64,000 nt of DNA from Streptomyces sp. NBC_01255 (GTDB taxonomy: Bacteria > Actinomycetota > Actinomycetes > Streptomycetales > Streptomycetaceae). Location of the stretch: the NCBI RefSeq assembly GCF_036226445.1, contig NZ_CP108474.1, forward strand, positions 1,860,001-1,924,000, given 5' to 3'. The notes under the pieces were generated by a model that saw only the letters and a list, made by a program, of their open reading frames with translations, had not been told where the DNA came from and made no database searches. Shown here piece after piece: positions 39,378 to 47,424 of this stretch. Position 1 is the stretch's first letter; each line of letters begins with the position of its first letter. The position numbers were made by a program, and so were the translations under genes.

Positions 39378-39523
39378 CGTGAGCTCCTGAGTGAAGAACG
39401 GATTCTCGGACGAGATGAGCAAACCGCCTTCCAGCCAGGTGGCGGCTTCCGTTAACGCCCCCCATACGTCCCGCAGCGCGCTCTTGACGCGTCCCCTACG
39501 CGACAGACTTGGATGCGGGGCTC
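39378..39523 (-). promoter_or_regulatory. kdp operon promoter region with imperfect 11-bp direct repeat
   Basis: This 146-bp gap follows kdpD2 on the same strand. On the minus strand it carries CGTAG (39500-39496) and CGTCA (39489-39485), exactly 11 bp apart, a degenerate version of the CGTCA repeats near kdpF2 and kdpB2. No terminator-like hairpin was found, so read-through from kdpD2 is possible. Confidence 0.45.
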
Positions 39524-42043
39524 TCAGACCGCGCAGGGCAGCGAGACGACCATGGTCAGGCCGCCGCCCGGGGTGTCCTCCGGGGTCAGCGTGCCGGACA
39601 TGGCCTCGGTGAGGCCGCGGGAGAGCGCCAGGCCGAGGCCGACGCCCGTGGTGTTGTCGGTGTCGCCCAGGCGCTGGAACGGTTCGAAGACCCGCTCCCG
39701 GTCGCCTTGGGACAGTCCGGGGCCGCGGTCCACGATCCGGAGCTCCACCCGGCCGGCGAGCACGCTCGCGGTGAGCAGGACGGGGTGGGCGGGCGGGGCG
39801 TACCGGCTGGCGTTGCCCACCAGGTTGGCGATCACCCGCTCCAGGAGCGGAGGGTCGGCGAAGACCGGCGGGGCCTGCTCCAGGCCGCGCAGGACGGGCC
39901 GGGGCGCGTCGGGCGGCAGGGCGTCGAGGGCGGCGGCGAGGACCTCCTCCAGGGCCGTGGCGCGGAGCGAGAGGTTCAGGGCGCCCGCCTGGAGGCGGCT
40001 CATGTCGAGGAGGTTCTCGATGAGCCGGGCCAGTCGGGCCATGGACTCGTCGGCGGTGGCGAGGAGCTCGTCGCGCTCGTCCGGGGTGAACTCCACGTCG
40101 GTGCTGCGCAGGGAGGCGACGGCGGCCCAGCCGGCGGCGAGGGGCGTGCGCAGGTCGTGGCTGACGGCGGCGAGGAGGGCCGTCCGCATCCGGTCGGCGG
40201 CCCGTACGGGTTCCACCAGGGCGGCGGCCTCCGCGAGCCGGGCGTGTTCGGCGGCCGCGGTGACGTGGGCGGCGAGGGCCGCGAGGACGCGACGCTCGGA
40301 GGACGGCAGGGGCCGGCCGCGCAGGACCAGGAACCGGCCGTCTCCGACGGCCACTTGGCTGACCGCCGGATCGTCCGGGTGCGCGGCGGTGAGCCGGGTG
40401 ACGGCGGCGAGGTCGGCGGAGTCGACGAGCTCGGCGGATTCGGCGCCGAAGATCTCGCGGGTACGGGCGAGCAGGGCGGGCACCGTGTGGTCGCCGCGCA
40501 CGACCGACCCGGCGAGCGAGGAGAGGATCTCGGCCTCGGCGGTGGCCCGGGCCGCGCGCCGGGACAGCCGGAGGGACCGGTCGACGGCGCCGGCCACGAC
40601 GGCGGCGACGAGGACGAACACGCCGAGGGCGAGCATGTTGTCGGCGTCGGCGAAGGTGAAGGCGCCCTCGGGCGGGATGAACCAGTAGTTCAGCAGGAGC
40701 GACGCGGCGACGGCGGCGACCAGCGCCGAGACGACCCCGCCGAGACAGGCGACGCCGACGACGGTGACGAGGAACAGGAGCGCCTCGCTGGTCAGGTTGA
40801 ACACGCCCCGCGTGCGGTCGAGGAGCAGCGTGAGCAGGACCGGCAGGACGAGCCCCGCGACCGGTCCTGCGATGCGGCGCCAGGCCGGCAGCGTACGGCG
40901 GCGGTACGGGAGGAGGCGGCCGTGACCGGCCCGCTCGTGGGTGACCGTGTGGACGTCGATGTCGCCGGAGAGCGCGACGGTCGTCTCGCCGATGCCGCGG
41001 CCGGTCAGGAAGCGTTCGAGGCGGCGGCGTCTGCTGGTGCCGAGGACGAGCTGGGTGGCGTTCTCGGCACGGGCGAACTCCACGAGCGCCGTGGGGACGT
41101 CGTCCCCGACGACGGTGTGGTAGCTGCCGCCGAGGCTCTCCGCGAGCCGCCGCTGGCGGGCGAGGGCGGCGGACGAGGTGCCCGCCGCGAGGCCGTCGCT
41201 GCGGACGACGTGCACGGCGAGCAGCCGGCCCTGGGCGGTCCGGGCGGCGATGCGGCTCGCGCGCCGGATCAGGGTGTCGCCCTCGGGGCCGCCGGTGAGG
41301 GCGACGACGATCCGTTCGCGGATCTCCCACACCCCGCCGATGCCGCGCTCGGAGCGGTACCTCCGCAGGGCCTCGTCGACGCGGTCGGCGACCCAGAGGA
41401 GGGCGAGTTCGCGCAGGGCGGTGAGGTTGCCCGTACGGAATTGGCTGGCGAGGGCGGCGTCGACCTCCTCGGGCGGGCGTATGTTGCCGTGGGCCATCCG
41501 GCGCCGCAGTTCCTGCGGGTCCATGTCCACGAGCTCGATCCGGTCGGCGCGGCGGACGACGGCGTCGGGGACGGTCTCGTCCTGCGGCACTCCGGTGATC
41601 TTCTCGACGACGTCGCCGAGCGACTCCAGGTGCTGGATGTCGACCGTGGTGGCGACGTCGATGCCGGCGGCGAGGAGTTCCTCGATGTCCTGCCAGCGGT
41701 GGGTGTTGCGGTGGCCCGGGGCGTTGGTGTGGGCGAGGTCGTCGACGAGGAGCAGACCGGGGGCGCGGCGCAGGGCGCGGTCGAGGTCGAGTTCGGGGCG
41801 GCCGGCGTGGACCCCGCGGGCGGGCTCCAGGGTGTCCAGGCCGGCGAGCAGCGACGCGGTGTGGGGGCGGCCGCGGCATGCGGCGACGCCGACGACGACG
41901 TCGGCTCCGCGCGCGGCTCTGCGGCGGCCCTCGTCCAGCATCCGGCAGGTCTTGCCGACCCCGGTGGCGGCACCGACGAAGACCTTGAGCCTCCCCGGAC
42001 GGATCTCCGGGTCGGCGGGCTGCGACGGCGCGGGAGGGTTCAG
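39524..42043 (-). CDS. kdpD2: second KdpD-type sensor histidine kinase
   Basis: About 839 residues if it starts at a CTG (42043-42041) that overlaps the kdpF2 stop as CTGA and has GGAG five bases upstream; the first in-frame ATG (41941) would cut off the Walker A motif VGAATGVGKTC. Other motifs: LLLVDDLAHTN, universal-stress domain (GGPEGDTLIRR, ENATQLVLGTSRRRR), four membrane segments (LVLPVLLTLLL...), HisKA with His629 in VSHDLRTPL, HATPase (GNASRYAPP, DRGPGL, GVGLGLALSRG). Paralogue of the intact kdpD in this window. No kdpE partner is adjacent, so cross-talk with the single KdpE is likely. Confidence 0.85.
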   Translation of the reverse strand: MNPPAPSQPADPEIRPGRLKVFVGAATGVGKTCRMLDEGRRRAARGADVVVGVAACRGRPHTASLLAGLDTLEPARGVHAGRPELDLDRALRRAPGLLLVDDLAHTNAPGHRNTHRWQDIEELLAAGIDVATTVDIQHLESLGDVVEKITGVPQDETVPDAVVRRADRIELVDMDPQELRRRMAHGNIRPPEEVDAALASQFRTGNLTALRELALLWVADRVDEALRRYRSERGIGGVWEIRERIVVALTGGPEGDTLIRRASRIAARTAQGRLLAVHVVRSDGLAAGTSSAALARQRRLAESLGGSYHTVVGDDVPTALVEFARAENATQLVLGTSRRRRLERFLTGRGIGETTVALSGDIDVHTVTHERAGHGRLLPYRRRTLPAWRRIAGPVAGLVLPVLLTLLLDRTRGVFNLTSEALLFLVTVVGVACLGGVVSALVAAVAASLLLNYWFIPPEGAFTFADADNMLALGVFVLVAAVVAGAVDRSLRLSRRAARATAEAEILSSLAGSVVRGDHTVPALLARTREIFGAESAELVDSADLAAVTRLTAAHPDDPAVSQVAVGDGRFLVLRGRPLPSSERRVLAALAAHVTAAAEHARLAEAAALVEPVRAADRMRTALLAAVSHDLRTPLAAGWAAVASLRSTDVEFTPDERDELLATADESMARLARLIENLLDMSRLQAGALNLSLRATALEEVLAAALDALPPDAPRPVLRGLEQAPPVFADPPLLERVIANLVGNASRYAPPAHPVLLTASVLAGRVELRIVDRGPGLSQGDRERVFEPFQRLGDTDNTTGVGLGLALSRGLTEAMSGTLTPEDTPGGGLTMVVSLPCAV

Positions 42044-42129
42044 AACTTCTCCGGGCGGATCAGCGCGGCCACCAGGTAGCCGACGAGGCAGACGGCCACG
42101 ATCAGTCCGACGATCTTCTCCACACTCAT
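42040..42129 (-). CDS. kdpF2: KdpF paralogue, 29 aa
   Basis: Starts SVEKIVGLIVAVCLVGYLVA at ATG 42129 with GGGAG seven bases upstream and ends ALIRPEKF, the KdpF signature. Single membrane helix. It is paired with kdpD2 rather than with kdpA and divergent from kdpB2. Confidence 0.88.
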   Translation of the reverse strand: MSVEKIVGLIVAVCLVGYLVAALIRPEKF

Positions 42130-42581
42130 GCGACCACTCCCTGGTGATTCCCGGCCGAAGGCCGATCGGTGTCCCTGTGGGGAGGAAACCCGCTGAGCGG
42201 CGTCCCTACGAGCACCTTGACGGGTCTCTGACGGGGTCTTGACGTGTCTCCCCAACGTCCGTCAGGGGGGCGTCAATTCGGGTGTTCCGAGGCGGCCTCC
42301 GCCGCCCGGTGGGCCTAGCGTGCTTCTCGGTCGCTCACCGGCCGTGGACGTCAGTGGCCTGATCGTCCCCGGACCGCGGGGGCGCGGCAGCACACCCATC
42401 CGGCTGCCGCGCCCCCGCTTCCCGAGCGGCGCTGTCCGTCCGCAGCCGCCCTGTGGGTGCCCGGAGAACCTTCCGGCGCCCACGGGACGCGGACGAGGAC
42501 ACCCCTGCCGTGCTCTCCCGGCTCTCCCGGCCTGCGCCGATCGGGCGGACGGGCGGTCGGGCTATCAGAAGGTCTTCCGCG
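42130..42581. promoter_or_regulatory. divergent control region between kdpF2-kdpD2 and kdpB2
   Basis: No gene. TGACG occurs at 42218, 42229 and 42240 (11-bp period, reading CGTCA toward kdpF2), and CGTCA at 42260 and 42271 (11-bp period, toward kdpB2). The two arrays face away from each other. TAGCGT at 42316-42321 is a possible -10 for kdpB2. The leader then has a perfect 16-bp hairpin, arms 42376-42391 and 42403-42418, before the ATG at 42582, compatible with attenuation. Confidence 0.65.
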
Positions 42582-44783
42582 ATGCATTCCCGCGCGCCCC
42601 AGCAGGCGCCCTCCGCTTCCCTGATGCCGACCGGTCCGACCGGCCCGATCGCCCCGCCCGCGGGGACCGGTCCGCCCCGCAACCCGGCCCCCACGCCCAA
42701 GCGGCGGCGCTCCGCGCGGAGCAGCGGCCTGCTCGATCCCGTACAGCTGGTGACGTGCTTCCCGGAGGCCGTGCGCAAGCTGCATCCGCGGACCCTGGTG
42801 CGCAATCCCGTGCTGTTCGTCGTCGGGGTCGGTTCGGTGCTCACGACGCTGTCGGCGCTGGTCAACCCGTCGGTGTTCACCTGGGTGATCAGCGTCTGGC
42901 TGTGGCTGACGGTGATCTTCGCGAACCTCGCCGAGGCGGTGGCGGAGGGCCGCGGCAAGGCCCAGGCCGAGTCGCTGCGCCGGGCGCGTACGGACACGGT
43001 GGCGCTGCGGCTGCGGCACTGGCGGTACGGGACGGACCTCGACCGGGCGGAGACGGAGGCCGTCGCCGCCACCGACCTGCGGCTCTTCGACTTCGTGCTC
43101 GTCGAGGCGGGCGAGCTGGTCCCGGCCGACGGCGACGTCGTCGACGGCGTCGCGGCGGTCGACGAGTCCGCCGTGACCGGCGAGTCCGCGCCGGTCATCC
43201 GGGAGTCGGGCGGCGACCGGTCGGGGGTCACGGGCGGGACGACGGTCCTCTCGGACCGGATCGTCGTACGGGTCACCTCCCGCCCCGGCCACTCCTTCAT
43301 GGACCGGATGATCGCCCTCGTCGAGGGCGCCTCACGGCAGAAGACGCCGAACGAGATCGCACTGAACATCCTGCTCGCCGCCCTCACCGTCGTCTTCGTC
43401 CTGGTGGTCGTGGCGATCCAGCCGATGGCCGCGTACGCCGGGGCCCTGCCCTCCACCACCGTGCTCGTCGCCCTGCTCGTGACCCTGATCCCGACGACCA
43501 TCGGCGCGCTGCTCTCGGCGATCGGCATCGCCGGCATGGACCGGCTCGTGCAGCGCAACGTCCTCGCCATGTCGGGCCGCGCGGTCGAGGCCGCCGGCGA
43601 CATCGGCACCCTGCTCCTCGACAAGACCGGGACGATCACCCTGGGGAACCGGGAGGCCGCCGACTTCGTCCCGCTGCCGGGCGTCGACGAGGCCCGGCTC
43701 GCGAACGCCGCGCAGCTCGCCTCCCTGACCGACGAGACGCCCGAGGGCCGGTCCGTGGTCGTCCTGGCCAAGGAGCGGTACGGGCTGCGGGCGCCGGCCG
43801 AGGGCGAGCTCGCGAACGCCCGGTTCGTCGAGTTCAGCGCGCAGACCCGGATGAGCGGCGTCGACCTGCGCTGGGACAACGGCGCCGTCTGCCATCTCCG
43901 CAAGGGTGCGTCGGCGCAGGTCATCGCCTGGGTCGAGATGTACGGCGGGAAGGTGCCGGGCGAGGCGCGCGCCTGGAGCGACCAGATCTCGGGCGCCGGC
44001 GGCACCCCGCTCCTGGTGGCCGTCAACGACTGGGACGGACCACGGGTCCTCGGGATCGTCCACCTCAAGGACGTGGTGAAGGACGGCATCAAGGAGCGGT
44101 TCGCGGAGCTGCGGCGGATGGGCATCCGTACGGTGATGATCACCGGCGACAATCCGCTCACCGCGCGCGCCATCGCCCACGAGGCCGGGGTCGACGACTA
44201 TCTGGCCGAGGCGACCCCGGAGGACAAGCTCGCGCTCATCAAGCGGGAGCAGGAGGGCGGCAAGCTCGTCGCCATGACGGGCGACGGCACCAACGACGCC
44301 CCCGCGCTCGCCCAGGCGGATGTCGGTGTCGCCATGAACACGGGCACATCGGCCGCGAAGGAGGCCGGCAACATGGTCGACCTCGACTCCAACCCGACCA
44401 AGCTCATCGAGATCGTCGAGATCGGCAAGCAACTCCTCATCACCCGGGGCGCCTTGACGACCTTCTCGATCACCAACGACGTCGCGAAGTACTTCGCGAT
44501 CATCCCGGCCATGTTCGCCGGCGCCTACCCGGGGCTCGAAGCGCTGAACATCATGGGGCTGCACAGCCCGACGTCGGCCATCACGTCGGCCATCATCTTC
44601 AACGCCCTGATCATCGTGGCGCTCATCCCGCTCGCGCTGCGGGGCGTCCGCTACCGCCCGAGCTCCGCGCACGACCTGCTGCGTCGCAACCTGGCCGTGT
44701 ACGGGCTCGGTGGCCTCGTCCTGCCCTTCCTCGGCATCAAGGTCATCGACCTCGTCGTCTCCACCATCCCCGGCCTGGGGTGA
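42582..44783 (+). CDS. kdpB2: orphan KdpB-type P-type ATPase subunit
   Basis: 733 residues. ATG 42582 follows GAAGG; a proline-rich tail of about 45 residues precedes the KdpB body. [15 protein letters not shown], Asp347 in [21 protein letters not shown] and the [12 protein letters not shown] box are all intact, so it should be catalytically competent. Very similar to the other KdpB but with an insertion-like variation ([16 protein letters not shown], residues about 146-161). No kdpA or kdpC is next to it; it must borrow those of the first operon or act differently. Divergent from kdpF2-kdpD2. Confidence 0.92.
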   Translation: MHSRAPQQAPSASLMPTGPTGPIAPPAGTGPPRNPAPTPKRRRSARSSGLLDPVQLVTCFPEAVRKLHPRTLVRNPVLFVVGVGSVLTTLSALVNPSVFTWVISVWLWLTVIFANLAEAVAEGRGKAQAESLRRARTDTVALRLRHWRYGTDLDRAETEAVAATDLRLFDFVLVEAGELVPADGDVVDGVAAVDESAVTGESAPVIRESGGDRSGVTGGTTVLSDRIVVRVTSRPGHSFMDRMIALVEGASRQKTPNEIALNILLAALTVVFVLVVVAIQPMAAYAGALPSTTVLVALLVTLIPTTIGALLSAIGIAGMDRLVQRNVLAMSGRAVEAAGDIGTLLLDKTGTITLGNREAADFVPLPGVDEARLANAAQLASLTDETPEGRSVVVLAKERYGLRAPAEGELANARFVEFSAQTRMSGVDLRWDNGAVCHLRKGASAQVIAWVEMYGGKVPGEARAWSDQISGAGGTPLLVAVNDWDGPRVLGIVHLKDVVKDGIKERFAELRRMGIRTVMITGDNPLTARAIAHEAGVDDYLAEATPEDKLALIKREQEGGKLVAMTGDGTNDAPALAQADVGVAMNTGTSAAKEAGNMVDLDSNPTKLIEIVEIGKQLLITRGALTTFSITNDVAKYFAIIPAMFAGAYPGLEALNIMGLHSPTSAITSAIIFNALIIVALIPLALRGVRYRPSSAHDLLRRNLAVYGLGGLVLPFLGIKVIDLVVSTIPGLG

Positions 44784-45045
44784 TCCGTCGTCAGGGGGGC
44801 GTCAGGGAAGGCCCGTCGGGCTTGTCGCCTCCCGCCGGCTCGGGTTCGATGGACAGCATGAACAGCGCGTGGCTCCTGACCGACCGGCCGCCCCATCGGG
44901 CGCCCCGTCGTGAGCCCCGCTGTCCGGAGACGTCCGCCCGCCGCTGACCGTCTCCGGCTCTGCCACGGGGCGTCGTGACATCACTGTCCGACGCCCCGTC
45001 CGCGTACCCGATCCACACTCTTCACCCTTGAGGGACTGACCAGTC
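44784..45045 (+). promoter_or_regulatory. 262-bp gap with CGTCA direct repeat upstream of SDR gene
   Basis: CGTCA at 44789-44793 and 44800-44804 (11-bp spacing) begins 6 bp after the kdpB2 stop and reads toward the SDR gene. The pair and its GGGGGG spacer closely resemble the pair at 42260-42275. A 32-codon open frame at 44850-44948 shows no coding hallmarks. Confidence 0.5.
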
Positions 45046-45855
45046 ATGTCCGTATCCGACCTTTCCTCCCGTACCGTCCTGGTGACCGGTGCCACCTCCG
45101 GTATCGGCTACCAGACCGCGCGACTCCTCGCCGAACGCGGCGCGACGGTGCTCGTCCACGGCCGCACGGCCGAGGAGGCGCACGCCGCCACCGACCGGCT
45201 CGTCACCCTCGCCGACGTCGACGGGTCCCGACTGTGCGCGTTCGGCGCGGACTTCACCCGCCTGGAGGAGGTCGAGCAGCTCGCCGCACGGGTCCTCGCC
45301 GAACACCCGCACCTCGACGTGCTCGTCAACAACGCGGGCATGGCGGCGCCCGAGCGGCACACCGTCACGGCCGACGGCAACGAGATCGCGTTCCAGGTCA
45401 ACTTCCTCGCGCACTACCTGCTCACGCACCTGCTCGAACCGGCGCTGACCACCGACCCCGGCGGCCGGGTCGTCAACGTCTCGTCCTCGCTGCACCGCAC
45501 CGGCTCCATCGCGTGGAACGACCCCAACCGGGTCCGCCGCTACTCGCGCCTCGCCGCCTACGCCCAGTCGCAGCTCGCTCTGACGGTCTTCGCGGCCGAC
45601 CCGCGGGTCACCGCCGTCTCCGTCCACCCCGGCATCTGCACCACCAGCCTCCTCCCCCTGTACGCCCACGAGGGCGTCGCGCCGGCCGAGGGCGCCGCGC
45701 ACGTCGTGCGGCTCTGCGACCCGGCCGTCGAGATCGTCAACGGCGCCTACTACGACCGCGATCACCGGGTCGCCCCCGCGGCCGCCGCCTCCGAGCCCCG
45801 CACCGTCAAGCGCCTCACCAAGCTCGCCGACCTCCTCGTCGGCCAGTCCGCCTGA
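45046..45855 (+). CDS. short-chain dehydrogenase/reductase with altered active site
   Basis: 269 residues, classical SDR fold. TGATSGIG (14-21) binds the cofactor and NNAG is at 95-98; Ser is in VNVSSSLH (about 146-148) and Tyr172 in YAQSQLA. The catalytic YxxxK lysine is replaced by Gln176, read directly from the codon CAG. This would impair normal SDR chemistry, so reduced or changed activity is likely. Basic patch HGR suggests NADP(H) preference. Lies between kdpB2 and a small basic protein gene; no pathway is evident. Confidence 0.85.
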   Translation: MSVSDLSSRTVLVTGATSGIGYQTARLLAERGATVLVHGRTAEEAHAATDRLVTLADVDGSRLCAFGADFTRLEEVEQLAARVLAEHPHLDVLVNNAGMAAPERHTVTADGNEIAFQVNFLAHYLLTHLLEPALTTDPGGRVVNVSSSLHRTGSIAWNDPNRVRRYSRLAAYAQSQLALTVFAADPRVTAVSVHPGICTTSLLPLYAHEGVAPAEGAAHVVRLCDPAVEIVNGAYYDRDHRVAPAAAASEPRTVKRLTKLADLLVGQSA

Positions 45856-45880
45856 CGGCCTGAAAGGAACCCGTACCGCC

Positions 45881-45958
45881 ATGTCGAAGCGCGCACGCAA
45901 GAAGAAGGACCGCCGCAAGAAGAAGGCGAACCACGGCCGCAGGGCCGGGGCTCGCTGA
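45881..45958 (+). CDS. bL37-like 25-aa basic protein
   Basis: ATG 45881 with GAAAGGAAC upstream; encoded peptide starts MSKRARKKKDRRKKKANHGR and ends RAGAR. The KKANHG core and size match actinobacterial ribosomal protein bL37 (about 24 residues), a Lys/Arg-rich peptide of the large subunit. It is followed at once by a strong terminator. Whether this is the main copy or a paralogue cannot be judged from the window. Confidence 0.75.
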   Translation: MSKRARKKKDRRKKKANHGRRAGAR

Positions 45959-45965
45959 ACCCCCC

Positions 45966-45993
45966 GGGGGCGGCCCGCACCCGGGCCGCCCCC
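45966..45993 (+). terminator. rho-independent-like terminator after bL37-like gene
   Basis: Perfect 12-bp stem (45966-45977 with 45982-45993), 4-base loop, then GCTTTGTT, the most T-rich tail of any hairpin in the window. Confidence 0.8.
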
Positions 45994-46032
45994 GCTTTGT
46001 TCCTCCGCCCGCCTTCCGCACCAGGAGGTGCC

Positions 46033-46821
46033 GTGATCTCCCACTCGTCCCACCAACCACCCGCTCCCGCCCGCGTGTTCCTGTCCGGCGCGCCCGGCAC
46101 CGGGGCCCTCGCCGAGCACGTCCTCGCCACCGGCCACGGCCAGTGGTGGACCGACCGGGCCGAGAAGCCCCGCGTGGTGGCGGTGACGTGCGGCGGACAC
46201 GCCCTCCTGGCCGGCGATCCCAGCGCCGTCACCCCGGACGAACTGGCCCCGCTCGCCCGGCACTACGTCGACACGTCCCGCCGCTTCGTCCCCGTCCTCG
46301 AAGCCGCCTTCGAGCAGCTCGTCCCATGGGAGCAGATGCTCTACCTCCACCGCGCCGTGGCCGTCGCGCCGCGCGTCCCCCGGGGCGTGACCGTGCGCCG
46401 CCTCACCCCCGAGGACGGCCCGGCGCTCGCCGCGCTCGACCCGTCCATGGCCTGGATCCACGGGAGTTGGGAAGGACCCGCCGCCCTCGCCGCGTCGGGC
46501 GCGGGCTGGGTGGCGGTGCGCAAGGGCCGGGTCGTCGCCGTGGCGTGCAGCCGGTTCGTCGGCAGCCGCTACGAGGACGTCGCCTGCGCCACCTCGCCCG
46601 AGGAGCGCCGTCAGCACCTCGCCCTGGCCTGCGTGTCCGGGCTGACGGCCGACATCGCGGCGCGCGGCCGGCTCGCCGGCTGGAGCTGCTCCCGCGACAA
46701 CCGGCCCAGCCGCCTCCTCGCCTGGACCGCCGGCTTCCGGCTCGCGCACGAGTACGTCCACCACGTCGCCGGACCCGTCAGTCCCGTCAGCCCCGCGTCA
46801 AGGTCGGCGGCGGCCGCATAG
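46033..46821 (+). CDS. GNAT-family acetyltransferase
   Basis: 262 residues from GTG 46033 (GGAGG four bases upstream). The C-terminal half has the GNAT layout: VTVRRLTPEDGPALAALD, then GWVAVRKGRVVAVACSRFVGSRYEDVACATSPEERRQHLALACVSGL (strands 3-5 with the acetyl-CoA loop) and SCSRDNRPSRLLAWTAGFRLAHEYVHHV. The N-terminal ~130 residues resemble the PF12746 GNAT group. Acceptor substrate unknown. CGTCA repeats begin within its 3' end, probably serving the next gene. Confidence 0.8.
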   Translation: MISHSSHQPPAPARVFLSGAPGTGALAEHVLATGHGQWWTDRAEKPRVVAVTCGGHALLAGDPSAVTPDELAPLARHYVDTSRRFVPVLEAAFEQLVPWEQMLYLHRAVAVAPRVPRGVTVRRLTPEDGPALAALDPSMAWIHGSWEGPAALAASGAGWVAVRKGRVVAVACSRFVGSRYEDVACATSPEERRQHLALACVSGLTADIAARGRLAGWSCSRDNRPSRLLAWTAGFRLAHEYVHHVAGPVSPVSPASRSAAAA

Positions 46822-46868
46822 GTACCGCGTCAAGGCGGAGTCACACGGGTCGGCCGCCGTCCTAGCGT
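46776..46868 (+). promoter_or_regulatory. CGTCA repeats and possible promoter upstream of the PH-like gene
   Basis: CGTCA at 46785 and 46796 and, further on, CGTCA at 46828 with AGTCA at 46839 are spaced by 11 bp; TAGCGT at 46863-46868 could be a -10. The same TAGCGT element is found near the repeats at 42316 and, on the minus strand, at 49325-49320. Confidence 0.45.
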
Positions 46869-46875
46869 CCGTGCC

Positions 46876-47409
46876 ATGGAGCAACGATTCGTTCCGCCGT
46901 CGGAGCGCGACGACCGCACTGTGCACGACACCGAGTGGGCCCGCGACGCCCGGGCCGCCGCCGGCTGCGCCGGGCTGCTGCAAGCCGTGTCCCTGGCCGT
47001 GGACGCCGGGGACGACGGCCTGACCCTGACGAGCACACTGCTGTGGATCGCGCTCTCCGTCGCGCTCTTCGTGATCCTGCTGCCCGACCGGGTCGTCGCG
47101 GCCCCGGGCCGGGTCGCCGTCCGGGGCCTGTGGACCCGCCGTACCGTACGCACCGACCGGCTCGCCGCGGTCCGCTGGCCCACCGGCGTCGAACAGCGCG
47201 TCGACCTCGTCGACACGGACGGCGGCCGGGCCCGGATCGAGCTGCGCGTCCTCCTCGCCAACCCGCGGCTCTGGCTGCTCCTGGAGGACGGCGCACGCTC
47301 CTCCCACGCCCGCGGCACGCTGCGGGAGGGCGCGAAGGACCTCGACCGGCTCGCCCGCCGCGTCAATCGGCACAGCGCCCACTCGGAGGGGTCTTTGACG
47401 GATCCCTGA
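46876..47409 (+). CDS. membrane-anchored PH-like hypothetical protein, 177 aa
   Basis: Two adjoining hydrophobic stretches (AAAGCAGLLQAVSLAV and LTSTLLWIALSVALFVILL, up to about residue 70) are followed by a small beta-rich cytoplasmic part (DRVVAAPGRVAVRGLWTRRTVRTDRLAAVRWPTGVEQRVDLVDTDGGRARIEL) like bacterial PH domains (DUF-type). Starts at ATG 46876. Function unknown. Its upstream CGTCA repeats tie it to the kdp region. It converges with lysA, 12 bp apart. Confidence 0.7.
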   Translation: MEQRFVPPSERDDRTVHDTEWARDARAAAGCAGLLQAVSLAVDAGDDGLTLTSTLLWIALSVALFVILLPDRVVAAPGRVAVRGLWTRRTVRTDRLAAVRWPTGVEQRVDLVDTDGGRARIELRVLLANPRLWLLLEDGARSSHARGTLREGAKDLDRLARRVNRHSAHSEGSLTDP

Positions 47410-47424
47410 GGAGGCCGGGCCTCA
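47405..47424. terminator. bidirectional hairpin between PH-like gene and lysA
   Basis: CTGAGG and CCTCAG arms with a GC-rich centre span both convergent stop codons. Confidence 0.45.

Noticed and set aside
42130..42581. c-di-AMP (ydaO) riboswitch in the kdpB2 leader or upstream of the APC permease
   Set aside because: The GGGGTGAAT-type conserved segments expected for that riboswitch were not found; only simple hairpins are visible.
44850..44948. Possible 32-residue ORF starting MDSMNSAWLL after kdpB2
   Set aside because: No Shine-Dalgarno sequence, Arg/Pro-rich composition typical of random high-GC frames; not supported.
47396..47411. TGACG and TGAGG 11 bp apart at the end of the PH-like gene
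   Set aside because: Imperfect, inside coding sequence and stop region, and next to a terminator between convergent genes, so no promoter would use it.
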